Source: Craspedostauros australis (lineage: Eukaryota > Bacillariophyta > Bacillariophyceae > Mastogloiales > Achnanthaceae). Taken from it: DNA of 64,000 nt. The notes beneath the pieces are model-generated. The model had not been told where the DNA came from. It did no database searches and worked only from the letters and a program-made list of their open reading frames with translations. Where the stretch lies: positions 1,674,001 through 1,738,000 of the forward strand of contig JAMXDE010000011.1 in the NCBI GenBank assembly GCA_026770025.1, read 5' to 3'. The position numbers and the translations under genes were made by a program. Shown piece by piece: positions 1 through 10,836 of this stretch. Numbering within the stretch: position 1 is the first letter of the stretch; each line of letters opens with the position of its first letter.

Positions 1-131
1 GGACCACATACTCTGCCTGCTCTATCAGCTCTACCTGCTCCACTCATAGGATTGTACCACCAACAGCAACAGTCAGCAGCAGCAACAGCAACAGCAGCAG
101 TAGCAACAACATTAGCAACGACAAGAAAAGG

Positions 132-1538
132 ATGAACCACAACATGGATGCTGTCGCCAACACAAATACCAGCAGCGATCATGATCCAGACTTCAAGACT
201 TTCTGGAAACAACTCCATCAAAAAGAGCTGTCATCGAAGACTGTGTTCAATGTGCAGAGTCATCCAAGACAGCAGATCGACTGCTACAGTGTCAAACCCA
301 AGCCGATGGAACACTGGGACATGGCCATCGAAGCAGGATTCACTTTTGATGACTTGAAATCAATGGTGAAACAGCACAAGAACGTTGCTTTATCACCTCA
401 TGTTCTACTGAGCGATCCGTTCTACTGGGGCTGTGGGCAGATGCGCATTCGATCCCTGCATCTGAAATTCGACACCATTGACCAATTCGGAGAAGAAGAC
501 AAGCAAGCGATTCGCTTCATACTTCGATTGGCTGCCGAACACCCACCCAAATGTTCATTTGACCAATGCATCTGCTTGACTCAATACTTCGTGAAGATGA
601 AGCAGCTCCACGATATCCCTCTGGTGACACATCGTGTGTATTTGGATTCATGTGATCTTGTTGATTGCGACAAGCTCATGTTCAACATCTCCCAAAACTC
701 GAAATGGGTTAAGTTTAGTTTCTGCAAGCTCGCCAATGGCGGCGCTGATTTGTGCAGATGGCTGTCTCCAAACAATTGCAGCGTCACCGAAGTATGCTTT
801 TGCTGTACCCGTGTCACTTGCGATAGCTTGGCAAAGCTATTCCAGTCAAATAAGCGCATCAACAAGCTCAACATCAATTTCAATGGGAACTACAACGAAC
901 AACGAACCTACTCACAACAAGAAGTCGACCAGATCATCAAACTCCTTTCGGATGCATCACACCTGAAGAAGCTTGATATTTCCGTTTTTTGGATTGGGCC
1001 ATCGCGACAAGAGCAGATGATAATGTTCGACGCGTTGGTATCGCTTCTGGGAAACAAGGGCTTGTCATCTCTCAGTTACCATCACATTGGGACTCCTGGC
1101 ATGTTTGAAGTTCCGCCCGAGACCCTCTCGGCGCAAATGGAAGCACTTCAGCAAGCCTTGGAGCAGACTACCCAACTGACCCATCTCCGCATTTATCCAC
1201 GCCTGCCTGACGAACATGTCCATTCGTACAATGCGCTTGTTGGACGTATCTTGCGGCGAAATCATCGCAACAAGGTGAGAGCAGTGTTGTGTTCCCTTCC
1301 AACATGGTCGCGGCCACAGGCCCTGTTTGGAGAGATGCTGATGAGAACAAGCAAACATTGGGGTACAATGAATGCACTGGATCTAATGGGGACAATGGAT
1401 CCCATGAGCGAGGCTTTTGACGTTCTGCTGCAGGGCAGTGAGACATTGAAACAGGCGTGGGATGACAAGAGAGCAGATCGGCTCGTCCGAGTTGATGGTG
1501 TTTCTGCCCGCAATGCGAAAAGAAAGGCAAATCGATGA
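132..1538 (+). CDS. LRR-like protein (ribonuclease-inhibitor type), copy 1
   Basis: A 468-residue ORF without signal peptide or membrane segment. The middle part, about residues 165-300, has a 25-27-residue period: a short strand ending in Cys or Asn followed by a helix (HRVYLDSC, WVKFSFCKL, TEVCFCCT, KLNINFN, KKLDIS). This is the layout of ribonuclease-inhibitor-type leucine-rich repeats. The C-terminus is basic. A CAG/CAA-rich leader (about 60-115) precedes the ATG. Family knowledge suggests protein binding; the ligand is unknown. It is convergent with the monooxygenase, and the gene is single-exon as read. Other helical solenoids are possible, so the LRR assignment rests on periodicity. 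Confidence 0.75.
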   Translation: MNHNMDAVANTNTSSDHDPDFKTFWKQLHQKELSSKTVFNVQSHPRQQIDCYSVKPKPMEHWDMAIEAGFTFDDLKSMVKQHKNVALSPHVLLSDPFYWGCGQMRIRSLHLKFDTIDQFGEEDKQAIRFILRLAAEHPPKCSFDQCICLTQYFVKMKQLHDIPLVTHRVYLDSCDLVDCDKLMFNISQNSKWVKFSFCKLANGGADLCRWLSPNNCSVTEVCFCCTRVTCDSLAKLFQSNKRINKLNINFNGNYNEQRTYSQQEVDQIIKLLSDASHLKKLDISVFWIGPSRQEQMIMFDALVSLLGNKGLSSLSYHHIGTPGMFEVPPETLSAQMEALQQALEQTTQLTHLRIYPRLPDEHVHSYNALVGRILRRNHRNKVRAVLCSLPTWSRPQALFGEMLMRTSKHWGTMNALDLMGTMDPMSEAFDVLLQGSETLKQAWDDKRADRLVRVDGVSARNAKRKANR

Positions 1539-1860
1539 TTGATGCAATCCTGCATTGCCTTGGAGAACTCTGGTCGTTGAGAAATTAGAACAGCGCATGA
1601 AAGACAGTATTGATACTCTTGTGCATGTGAGTGTGTTGTTGTACGAGTAGGATGGAAAGGGGGGTTGATTGATTAATTGAGAGGTGTTCACTTGTGATTA
1701 TGATTGCGATTGTGATTGCGTGTTGTGGTTGACGAGAAGTATGGAATGTCTAGATCGCACGAGTATGGCTGGTCCATCAACAACAAGCGAAAGCCGTCCA
1801 CAGAACCTAGCTGCACCCACCGCGATTTCGCATCGCGGTTTCACACCGCTCTATACATTC
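1539..1860. other. Convergent spacer of the repeat unit, with a hairpin
   Basis: Spacer between the 3' ends of the LRR-like gene and the monooxygenase, repeated at 6027-6348 and 10515-10836. It has GATT-rich short repeats (1665-1725) and a perfect 8-base-pair inverted repeat with a 5-base loop at 1819-1839 (stem ACCGCGAT). I see no gene in it. Confidence 0.6.
1819..1839. repeat. Perfect inverted repeat (hairpin) in the convergent spacer
   Basis: Stem of 8 base pairs (ACCGCGAT/ATCGCGGT) around the loop TTCGC, about 21 bases beyond the monooxygenase stop. Also at 6307-6327 and 10795-10815. It could be a 3'-end or pausing element, but function is inferred only from position. Confidence 0.55.
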
Positions 1861-3407
1861 TCATCTCCTCGGAATGGCAGCATCCAGAAAGATCTTCTTC
1901 ACAACGCCCGTTTTGTCCACGATGAAGAAGAACACATCCCAGAACTTGGCCAACGGTCCCGACGAGGCCTCTAGGTATCCCAGCAGACCAGCTGTGGCCA
2001 TGATGTCCATGATGCCAGTGGTGGTAGACCATCGCTTGTCCTTGTATTCTGTCTGCAGAATATCTTCGAGGCTGTTCCCGCCATTGGCTTGTCCATCATA
2101 CTGCACATTGCATTGCCGAATGGCATTGGCCAGACAGTAGGCGTCTTGGATGGCCTGATTGGTGCCCTGTCCCAGGAACGGTAGCATGGCGTGCGCTACA
2201 TCACCGCAGACACTCAGGATGGCGACCTTGTCTGCGCAGGTGCTTCCATTGCGGTTGGGGTTGCGATTTGTGTTGGTGACCACCATCACCTTGGTCCATC
2301 GCGCAAAGGGATTGTGGAAGTAGATCCCGAACTCGAAGACATGGCCGGCATTGTCGATGAGTCGATCGATGATGGGCCTTGTGATGTGCGTGCGGATCTT
2401 GGCACCATCGATCTGCTGTCGCATCTGCTGCTGGATGCGCTCGGCCTCGGATGATACCTTCCAAGTGATGTTCTCATCATCCTTTCTGGCGGTGAGCTTG
2501 GAGAAGGGCAAGGCGTTGCGGAAGATGATGAAGCAGCTTCTGGTGTCGCGCTTGATGCCGCTGCTGGAGTTGCCGTTGTCATAGTTGCCGGTGAGGCAGA
2601 AGGCGCCGTCGCCAAAGTGTTGCTGCAAGACGGAATCTTGTGCAGTTTTGTTCATTCCGTCGTCGCTACTGCTGCTGCTACTACTATCGCTGTCCTCTTT
2701 GGCGACATCCCGGATGGCGTACCGGATGCGGATGCCAGAGTACACAAGCACCAAATTGCGTTGATTGTCTGATGGCGACCACGCATCGCCGTTGATGTAC
2801 TGCTTGACAACGCTGTTGACACCATCACAGCCCACCACCATATCGTACCAGTACGGCCCTTCTCTCGTTCCATCTTCGAATGCGAGATGGATGAACTCTC
2901 GCGCCTCCGTCTTTTGACATTCCACATTCACCACTTGCTTGCCAGATGCACGGGCGTCGTCTTCAACTCTTCCAGAAGCACCTCCTGCAACTCTCCTCGC
3001 ATGATGAAGTATGGTACGCCATGACCTCGCCGTCCTCCCGGATCAGCGCCTTTGTCGTGGCGTCACTCCACATCCATGATCATCTGTCTGAGATTGAAGT
3101 GCAGCAGCTGAAGCTCTTCGTTGGACGAGATCCAGTTGGTGGTCTTGGATCGCACGGTCGTCAACGGCAGCGCGGCATCGGCCACCGCACGCTGCAGGGA
3201 CGGAGAGATTTGCTTCAGCACCGCCATGCCGCCGTTGAGCTCCGCGCCCGCACCTGCAACAACGTCCAATTCTGGTCTTGCATCGAAGCATGTCACGTCG
3301 AAGCATGTCACGTCGAAGCATGTCACATCAATGTTGTGTGCATCGTTGCCGTTGTTGTTCTCGAAGGCATGTGCCAAGGAGAGGCCAGCGATGCCACCGC
3401 CGATCAC
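1861..3407 (-). pseudogene. FAD-dependent monooxygenase, frame-broken, copy 1
   Basis: Reads as an FAD monooxygenase of the p-hydroxybenzoate-hydroxylase/UbiH class spread over several frames. The Rossmann start (VIGGGIAGLSLAHAF) lies at 3407-3360 and that frame stops at 3063-3065. RGELQEVLLEEL lies near 2965-3000. The long frame 1861-2934 carries VGCDGVNSVV and the second FAD motif, GDVAHAMLPFLGQGTNQAIQDA. At least three frame changes are needed (around 3060, 3010 and 2955), and the GxGxxG frame has no ATG before an upstream stop. A single GT-AG intron does not reconcile the frames, since family motifs lie between the breaks. A 15-base repeat gives VTCFD three times (about 3290-3335). Confidence 0.75.
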
Positions 3408-3995
3408 AGTATTCTTCCGTTTTGGTTGGTGGTTCCCACTCCTCTCCCACTCTCATTGCTGTGGCTGCTTCTGCTTCGCTTCTGCGTTGGAGTGATGACA
3501 AGGATGGTGATGACAGTGAGTTCGTTGCCACCACCATGCACGCGATGCAGATGTCACCAATCATCCTCTTTTGATGCATCAACCACGTCGTTGGTGTCAT
3601 TGCTGCCATTGGTGCCAATGTTGTGATTCTTCTGGTTGTGGCTGTCTCTGTGGTTGCGCGATCAATGAGCGAGGAACCAAGTCAACCAGCCGACAGTGTT
3701 CGAAGTCTCTCTAGAAATAGAGAGAGAGGGAGAGACGGAGCATTGGCATGCTCTGTGAATAGATACTTGATGGCAGCGGTGATCATCATGTGAGCGTTGC
3801 GGTTGTGACGATCTGTATCAGTATTCTACGGCGATGTCTGCAGCACCACCCATGGCCATCATCATCGCCACAGAGTTCGCAATGATTAGGTGAGGCGAGA
3901 TGAGTCCTGGATACGTTTGTTGTCGATTGAAACACGAGCAGTGACACCATCTTCGTCGTCGTCATCCTCTCGACAAAACACGAGAAACGCCTCTG

Positions 3996-4285
3996 ATGTC
4001 CACGGAAGAAGTCATCGTGGTGGGCTCCTCGCGCCGCAGAGGACTCGTCACATCGTGGATCCGCTCACCGCAGTCGTTCGATGACATCCAACTGCCGAAG
4101 TACATAGTATGCATGCGTATGGCATAATGGTTGACTCCCCCAAGACCATCACAGAGGGATATGCCTCCTCATATTACACAACTATGATATCACATGAAGA
4201 GGCACAACTCCGCAGCATGACCAAGTTGGGCATCATCGAAAGTCGTATCGTGCGAGCGAGCGAGCTTGCCAGCTTCGGATCATGA
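3996..4285 (+). pseudogene. Coding-like remnant in the spacer, two overlapping small ORFs
   Basis: ORF 3996-4127 (43 residues, MSTEEVIVVGSSRRRG...) overlaps ORF 4127-4285 (52 residues, MVDSPKTITEGYASS...) through the sequence TAATG. Their amino-acid composition looks like real protein rather than random frame. The overlap suggests one former reading frame broken by a one-base shift. I do not recognise it. Repeated at 8484-8773 and 12972-13261; absent from copy 4, where homology ends earlier. Confidence 0.35.
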
Positions 4286-4427
4286 TGTGGCTGTCCACGG
4301 TCGTACTACACCATCGCATAGCATACAATACCATACCATACCAGACACAGTGGTGGAACTACGCAAGTCCACGCAGGCGTGTTGACTGACGACGCGTTGC
4401 TTTGTGATCAATGTACAGGACCATGAA

Positions 4428-4484
4428 ATGGAGGACAGCAACCTTGAGCAGATGAGCTCACAATCACCATCCAAGCGCAACTGA
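4428..4484 (+). other. Small conserved ORF upstream of the LRR-like gene
   Basis: Eighteen codons, MEDSNLEQMSSQSPSKRN, ending 135 bases before the LRR-like ATG. The diverged flank of copy 4 keeps the same ORF and stop at 13384-13440 with two residue changes (MEDIKLEQ...) and one synonymous change, although sequence just before it has diverged and changed length. It could be an upstream ORF in the leader or the last exon of an unseen gene. Also at 8916-8972. Confidence 0.45.
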
Positions 4485-4619
4485 TTTGGGACCACATACT
4501 CTGCCTGCTCTATCAGCTCTACCTGCTCCACTCATAGGATTGTACCACCAACAGCAACAGTCAGCAGCAGCAACAGCAACAGCAGCAGTAGCAACAACAT
4601 TAGCAACGACAAGAAAAGG

Positions 4620-6026
4620 ATGAACCACAACATGGATGCTGTCGCCAACACAAATACCAGCAGCGATCATGATCCAGACTTCAAGACTTTCTGGAAACAA
4701 CTCCATCAAAAAGAGCTGTCATCGAAGACTGTGTTCAATGTGCAGAGTCATCCAAGACAGCAGATCGACTGCTACAGTGTCAAACCCAAGCCGATGGAAC
4801 ACTGGGACATGGCCATCGAAGCAGGATTCACTTTTGATGACTTGAAATCAATGGTGAAACAGCACAAGAACGTTGCTTTATCACCTCATGTTCTACTGAG
4901 CGATCCGTTCTACTGGGGCTGTGGGCAGATGCGCATTCGATCCCTGCATCTGAAATTCGACACCATTGACCAATTCGGAGAAGAAGACAAGCAAGCGATT
5001 CGCTTCATACTTCGATTGGCTGCCGAACACCCACCCAAATGTTCATTTGACCAATGCATCTGCTTGACTCAATACTTCGTGAAGATGAAGCAGCTCCACG
5101 ATATCCCTCTGGTGACACATCGTGTGTATTTGGATTCATGTGATCTTGTTGATTGCGACAAGCTCATGTTCAACATCTCCCAAAACTCGAAATGGGTTAA
5201 GTTTAGTTTCTGCAAGCTCGCCAATGGCGGCGCTGATTTGTGCAGATGGCTGTCTCCAAACAATTGCAGCGTCACCGAAGTATGCTTTTGCTGTACCCGT
5301 GTCACTTGCGATAGCTTGGCAAAGCTATTCCAGTCAAATAAGCGCATCAACAAGCTCAACATCAATTTCAATGGGAACTACAACGAACAACGAACCTACT
5401 CACAACAAGAAGTCGACCAGATCATCAAACTCCTTTCGGATGCATCACACCTGAAGAAGCTTGATATTTCCGTTTTTTGGATTGGGCCATCGCGACAAGA
5501 GCAGATGATAATGTTCGACGCGTTGGTATCGCTTCTGGGAAACAAGGGCTTGTCATCTCTCAGTTACCATCACATTGGGACTCCTGGCATGTTTGAAGTT
5601 CCGCCCGAGACCCTCTCGGCGCAAATGGAAGCACTTCAGCAAGCCTTGGAGCAGACTACCCAACTGACCCATCTCCGCATTTATCCACGCCTGCCTGACG
5701 AACATGTCCATTCGTACAATGCGCTTGTTGGACGTATCTTGCGGCGAAATCATCGCAACAAGGTGAGAGCAGTGTTGTGTTCCCTTCCAACATGGTCGCG
5801 GCCACAGGCCCTGTTTGGAGAGATGCTGATGAGAACAAGCAAACATTGGGGTACAATGAATGCACTGGATCTAATGGGGACAATGGATCCCATGAGCGAG
5901 GCTTTTGACGTTCTGCTGCAGGGCAGTGAGACATTGAAACAGGCGTGGGATGACAAGAGAGCAGATCGGCTCGTCCGAGTTGATGGTGTTTCTGCCCGCA
6001 ATGCGAAAAGAAAGGCAAATCGATGA
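4620..6026 (+). CDS. LRR-like protein, copy 2
   Basis: Encodes the same 468 residues as the gene at 132, with the same leader and flanks. Here the complete upstream region is visible. A small conserved ORF ends 135 bases before the start (4428-4484), and the leader from about 4549 is built of CAA and CAG triplets. Confidence 0.75.
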   Translation: MNHNMDAVANTNTSSDHDPDFKTFWKQLHQKELSSKTVFNVQSHPRQQIDCYSVKPKPMEHWDMAIEAGFTFDDLKSMVKQHKNVALSPHVLLSDPFYWGCGQMRIRSLHLKFDTIDQFGEEDKQAIRFILRLAAEHPPKCSFDQCICLTQYFVKMKQLHDIPLVTHRVYLDSCDLVDCDKLMFNISQNSKWVKFSFCKLANGGADLCRWLSPNNCSVTEVCFCCTRVTCDSLAKLFQSNKRINKLNINFNGNYNEQRTYSQQEVDQIIKLLSDASHLKKLDISVFWIGPSRQEQMIMFDALVSLLGNKGLSSLSYHHIGTPGMFEVPPETLSAQMEALQQALEQTTQLTHLRIYPRLPDEHVHSYNALVGRILRRNHRNKVRAVLCSLPTWSRPQALFGEMLMRTSKHWGTMNALDLMGTMDPMSEAFDVLLQGSETLKQAWDDKRADRLVRVDGVSARNAKRKANR

Positions 6027-6348
6027 TTGATGCAATCCTGCATTGCCTTGGAGAACTCTGGTCGTTGAGAAATTAGAACAGCGCATGAAAGACAGTATTG
6101 ATACTCTTGTGCATGTGAGTGTGTTGTTGTACGAGTAGGATGGAAAGGGGGGTTGATTGATTAATTGAGAGGTGTTCACTTGTGATTATGATTGCGATTG
6201 TGATTGCGTGTTGTGGTTGACGAGAAGTATGGAATGTCTAGATCGCACGAGTATGGCTGGTCCATCAACAACAAGCGAAAGCCGTCCACAGAACCTAGCT
6301 GCACCCACCGCGATTTCGCATCGCGGTTTCACACCGCTCTATACATTC

Positions 6349-7895
6349 TCATCTCCTCGGAATGGCAGCATCCAGAAAGATCTTCTTCACAACGCCCGTT
6401 TTGTCCACGATGAAGAAGAACACATCCCAGAACTTGGCCAACGGTCCCGACGAGGCCTCTAGGTATCCCAGCAGACCAGCTGTGGCCATGATGTCCATGA
6501 TGCCAGTGGTGGTAGACCATCGCTTGTCCTTGTATTCTGTCTGCAGAATATCTTCGAGGCTGTTCCCGCCATTGGCTTGTCCATCATACTGCACATTGCA
6601 TTGCCGAATGGCATTGGCCAGACAGTAGGCGTCTTGGATGGCCTGATTGGTGCCCTGTCCCAGGAACGGTAGCATGGCGTGCGCTACATCACCGCAGACA
6701 CTCAGGATGGCGACCTTGTCTGCGCAGGTGCTTCCATTGCGGTTGGGGTTGCGATTTGTGTTGGTGACCACCATCACCTTGGTCCATCGCGCAAAGGGAT
6801 TGTGGAAGTAGATCCCGAACTCGAAGACATGGCCGGCATTGTCGATGAGTCGATCGATGATGGGCCTTGTGATGTGCGTGCGGATCTTGGCACCATCGAT
6901 CTGCTGTCGCATCTGCTGCTGGATGCGCTCGGCCTCGGATGATACCTTCCAAGTGATGTTCTCATCATCCTTTCTGGCGGTGAGCTTGGAGAAGGGCAAG
7001 GCGTTGCGGAAGATGATGAAGCAGCTTCTGGTGTCGCGCTTGATGCCGCTGCTGGAGTTGCCGTTGTCATAGTTGCCGGTGAGGCAGAAGGCGCCGTCGC
7101 CAAAGTGTTGCTGCAAGACGGAATCTTGTGCAGTTTTGTTCATTCCGTCGTCGCTACTGCTGCTGCTACTACTATCGCTGTCCTCTTTGGCGACATCCCG
7201 GATGGCGTACCGGATGCGGATGCCAGAGTACACAAGCACCAAATTGCGTTGATTGTCTGATGGCGACCACGCATCGCCGTTGATGTACTGCTTGACAACG
7301 CTGTTGACACCATCACAGCCCACCACCATATCGTACCAGTACGGCCCTTCTCTCGTTCCATCTTCGAATGCGAGATGGATGAACTCTCGCGCCTCCGTCT
7401 TTTGACATTCCACATTCACCACTTGCTTGCCAGATGCACGGGCGTCGTCTTCAACTCTTCCAGAAGCACCTCCTGCAACTCTCCTCGCATGATGAAGTAT
7501 GGTACGCCATGACCTCGCCGTCCTCCCGGATCAGCGCCTTTGTCGTGGCGTCACTCCACATCCATGATCATCTGTCTGAGATTGAAGTGCAGCAGCTGAA
7601 GCTCTTCGTTGGACGAGATCCAGTTGGTGGTCTTGGATCGCACGGTCGTCAACGGCAGCGCGGCATCGGCCACCGCACGCTGCAGGGACGGAGAGATTTG
7701 CTTCAGCACCGCCATGCCGCCGTTGAGCTCCGCGCCCGCACCTGCAACAACGTCCAATTCTGGTCTTGCATCGAAGCATGTCACGTCGAAGCATGTCACG
7801 TCGAAGCATGTCACATCAATGTTGTGTGCATCGTTGCCGTTGTTGTTCTCGAAGGCATGTGCCAAGGAGAGGCCAGCGATGCCACCGCCGATCAC
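6349..7895 (-). pseudogene. FAD-dependent monooxygenase, frame-broken, copy 2
   Basis: Same sequence and same frame breaks as at 1861-3407. Because every copy shares them, the breaks predate the triplication. Random sequencing error is therefore an unlikely cause unless one error was copied by the assembler. Confidence 0.75.
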
Positions 7896-9107
7896 AGTAT
7901 TCTTCCGTTTTGGTTGGTGGTTCCCACTCCTCTCCCACTCTCATTGCTGTGGCTGCTTCTGCTTCGCTTCTGCGTTGGAGTGATGACAAGGATGGTGATG
8001 ACAGTGAGTTCGTTGCCACCACCATGCACGCGATGCAGATGTCACCAATCATCCTCTTTTGATGCATCAACCACGTCGTTGGTGTCATTGCTGCCATTGG
8101 TGCCAATGTTGTGATTCTTCTGGTTGTGGCTGTCTCTGTGGTTGCGCGATCAATGAGCGAGGAACCAAGTCAACCAGCCGACAGTGTTCGAAGTCTCTCT
8201 AGAAATAGAGAGAGAGGGAGAGACGGAGCATTGGCATGCTCTGTGAATAGATACTTGATGGCAGCGGTGATCATCATGTGAGCGTTGCGGTTGTGACGAT
8301 CTGTATCAGTATTCTACGGCGATGTCTGCAGCACCACCCATGGCCATCATCATCGCCACAGAGTTCGCAATGATTAGGTGAGGCGAGATGAGTCCTGGAT
8401 ACGTTTGTTGTCGATTGAAACACGAGCAGTGACACCATCTTCGTCGTCGTCATCCTCTCGACAAAACACGAGAAACGCCTCTGATGTCCACGGAAGAAGT
8501 CATCGTGGTGGGCTCCTCGCGCCGCAGAGGACTCGTCACATCGTGGATCCGCTCACCGCAGTCGTTCGATGACATCCAACTGCCGAAGTACATAGTATGC
8601 ATGCGTATGGCATAATGGTTGACTCCCCCAAGACCATCACAGAGGGATATGCCTCCTCATATTACACAACTATGATATCACATGAAGAGGCACAACTCCG
8701 CAGCATGACCAAGTTGGGCATCATCGAAAGTCGTATCGTGCGAGCGAGCGAGCTTGCCAGCTTCGGATCATGATGTGGCTGTCCACGGTCGTACTACACC
8801 ATCGCATAGCATACAATACCATACCATACCAGACACAGTGGTGGAACTACGCAAGTCCACGCAGGCGTGTTGACTGACGACGCGTTGCTTTGTGATCAAT
8901 GTACAGGACCATGAAATGGAGGACAGCAACCTTGAGCAGATGAGCTCACAATCACCATCCAAGCGCAACTGATTTGGGACCACATACTCTGCCTGCTCTA
9001 TCAGCTCTACCTGCTCCACTCATAGGATTGTACCACCAACAGCAACAGTCAGCAGCAGCAACAGCAACAGCAGCAGTAGCAACAACATTAGCAACGACAA
9101 GAAAAGG

Positions 9108-10514
9108 ATGAACCACAACATGGATGCTGTCGCCAACACAAATACCAGCAGCGATCATGATCCAGACTTCAAGACTTTCTGGAAACAACTCCATCAAAAA
9201 GAGCTGTCATCGAAGACTGTGTTCAATGTGCAGAGTCATCCAAGACAGCAGATCGACTGCTACAGTGTCAAACCCAAGCCGATGGAACACTGGGACATGG
9301 CCATCGAAGCAGGATTCACTTTTGATGACTTGAAATCAATGGTGAAACAGCACAAGAACGTTGCTTTATCACCTCATGTTCTACTGAGCGATCCGTTCTA
9401 CTGGGGCTGTGGGCAGATGCGCATTCGATCCCTGCATCTGAAATTCGACACCATTGACCAATTCGGAGAAGAAGACAAGCAAGCGATTCGCTTCATACTT
9501 CGATTGGCTGCCGAACACCCACCCAAATGTTCATTTGACCAATGCATCTGCTTGACTCAATACTTCGTGAAGATGAAGCAGCTCCACGATATCCCTCTGG
9601 TGACACATCGTGTGTATTTGGATTCATGTGATCTTGTTGATTGCGACAAGCTCATGTTCAACATCTCCCAAAACTCGAAATGGGTTAAGTTTAGTTTCTG
9701 CAAGCTCGCCAATGGCGGCGCTGATTTGTGCAGATGGCTGTCTCCAAACAATTGCAGCGTCACCGAAGTATGCTTTTGCTGTACCCGTGTCACTTGCGAT
9801 AGCTTGGCAAAGCTATTCCAGTCAAATAAGCGCATCAACAAGCTCAACATCAATTTCAATGGGAACTACAACGAACAACGAACCTACTCACAACAAGAAG
9901 TCGACCAGATCATCAAACTCCTTTCGGATGCATCACACCTGAAGAAGCTTGATATTTCCGTTTTTTGGATTGGGCCATCGCGACAAGAGCAGATGATAAT
10001 GTTCGACGCGTTGGTATCGCTTCTGGGAAACAAGGGCTTGTCATCTCTCAGTTACCATCACATTGGGACTCCTGGCATGTTTGAAGTTCCGCCCGAGACC
10101 CTCTCGGCGCAAATGGAAGCACTTCAGCAAGCCTTGGAGCAGACTACCCAACTGACCCATCTCCGCATTTATCCACGCCTGCCTGACGAACATGTCCATT
10201 CGTACAATGCGCTTGTTGGACGTATCTTGCGGCGAAATCATCGCAACAAGGTGAGAGCAGTGTTGTGTTCCCTTCCAACATGGTCGCGGCCACAGGCCCT
10301 GTTTGGAGAGATGCTGATGAGAACAAGCAAACATTGGGGTACAATGAATGCACTGGATCTAATGGGGACAATGGATCCCATGAGCGAGGCTTTTGACGTT
10401 CTGCTGCAGGGCAGTGAGACATTGAAACAGGCGTGGGATGACAAGAGAGCAGATCGGCTCGTCCGAGTTGATGGTGTTTCTGCCCGCAATGCGAAAAGAA
10501 AGGCAAATCGATGA
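9108..10514 (+). CDS. LRR-like protein, copy 3
   Basis: Third gene with the same 468-residue product. Nothing distinguishes it from copies 1 and 2 in coding or flanking sequence. Confidence 0.75.
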   Translation: MNHNMDAVANTNTSSDHDPDFKTFWKQLHQKELSSKTVFNVQSHPRQQIDCYSVKPKPMEHWDMAIEAGFTFDDLKSMVKQHKNVALSPHVLLSDPFYWGCGQMRIRSLHLKFDTIDQFGEEDKQAIRFILRLAAEHPPKCSFDQCICLTQYFVKMKQLHDIPLVTHRVYLDSCDLVDCDKLMFNISQNSKWVKFSFCKLANGGADLCRWLSPNNCSVTEVCFCCTRVTCDSLAKLFQSNKRINKLNINFNGNYNEQRTYSQQEVDQIIKLLSDASHLKKLDISVFWIGPSRQEQMIMFDALVSLLGNKGLSSLSYHHIGTPGMFEVPPETLSAQMEALQQALEQTTQLTHLRIYPRLPDEHVHSYNALVGRILRRNHRNKVRAVLCSLPTWSRPQALFGEMLMRTSKHWGTMNALDLMGTMDPMSEAFDVLLQGSETLKQAWDDKRADRLVRVDGVSARNAKRKANR

Positions 10515-10836
10515 TTGATGCAATCCTGCATTGCCTTGGAGAACTCTGGTCGTTGAGAAATTAGAACAGCGCATGAAAGACAGTATTGATACTCTTGTGC
10601 ATGTGAGTGTGTTGTTGTACGAGTAGGATGGAAAGGGGGGTTGATTGATTAATTGAGAGGTGTTCACTTGTGATTATGATTGCGATTGTGATTGCGTGTT
10701 GTGGTTGACGAGAAGTATGGAATGTCTAGATCGCACGAGTATGGCTGGTCCATCAACAACAAGCGAAAGCCGTCCACAGAACCTAGCTGCACCCACCGCG
10801 ATTTCGCATCGCGGTTTCACACCGCTCTATACATTC

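Larger units (their letters stand above)
1..4488. repeat. Tandem repeat unit, copy 1 (4,488 bases)
   Basis: First complete unit of the array. It begins at the first base of the window and is followed at 4489 by the same sequence, with the same ORFs offset by exactly 4,488. The unit holds a + strand LRR-like gene (132-1538), a - strand broken FAD monooxygenase (1861-3407) and a spacer of about 1.1 kb. I saw no base difference between copies 1 and 2 when reading them side by side. Earlier copies may lie outside the window. Confidence 0.95.
3408..4488. other. Repeat-unit spacer upstream of both gene starts
   Basis: About 1.1 kb between the monooxygenase N-terminal end and the next unit. It contains a purine/pyrimidine inverted repeat (about 3700-3740, CTCTCT then AGAGAG), a short coding-like start at 3834 (MSAAPPMAIIIATEFAM) ending in a possible GTGAGG donor, and the small ORFs listed separately. 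The presumed promoters of the LRR-like gene must lie here. The same spacer follows copies 2 and 3. Confidence 0.6.
4489..8976. repeat. Tandem repeat unit, copy 2
   Basis: Second complete unit, with the same gene content and order as copy 1 at an offset of +4,488. Perfect identity over this length means either very recent duplication or ongoing homogenisation. A duplicated-contig error in assembly is the mundane alternative. Confidence 0.95.

Noticed and set aside
60-120. CAG/CAA-rich stretch before the LRR gene as a coding polyglutamine exon
   Set aside because: It is followed by in-frame stops or lacks an ATG in the needed frame; it reads better as a leader, and its length differs in copy 4.
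1861-3407. Introns as the reason for the monooxygenase frame changes
   Set aside because: Family-like residues (RGELQEVLLEEL) lie between the breaks, and no GT-AG pair restores one frame while keeping them.
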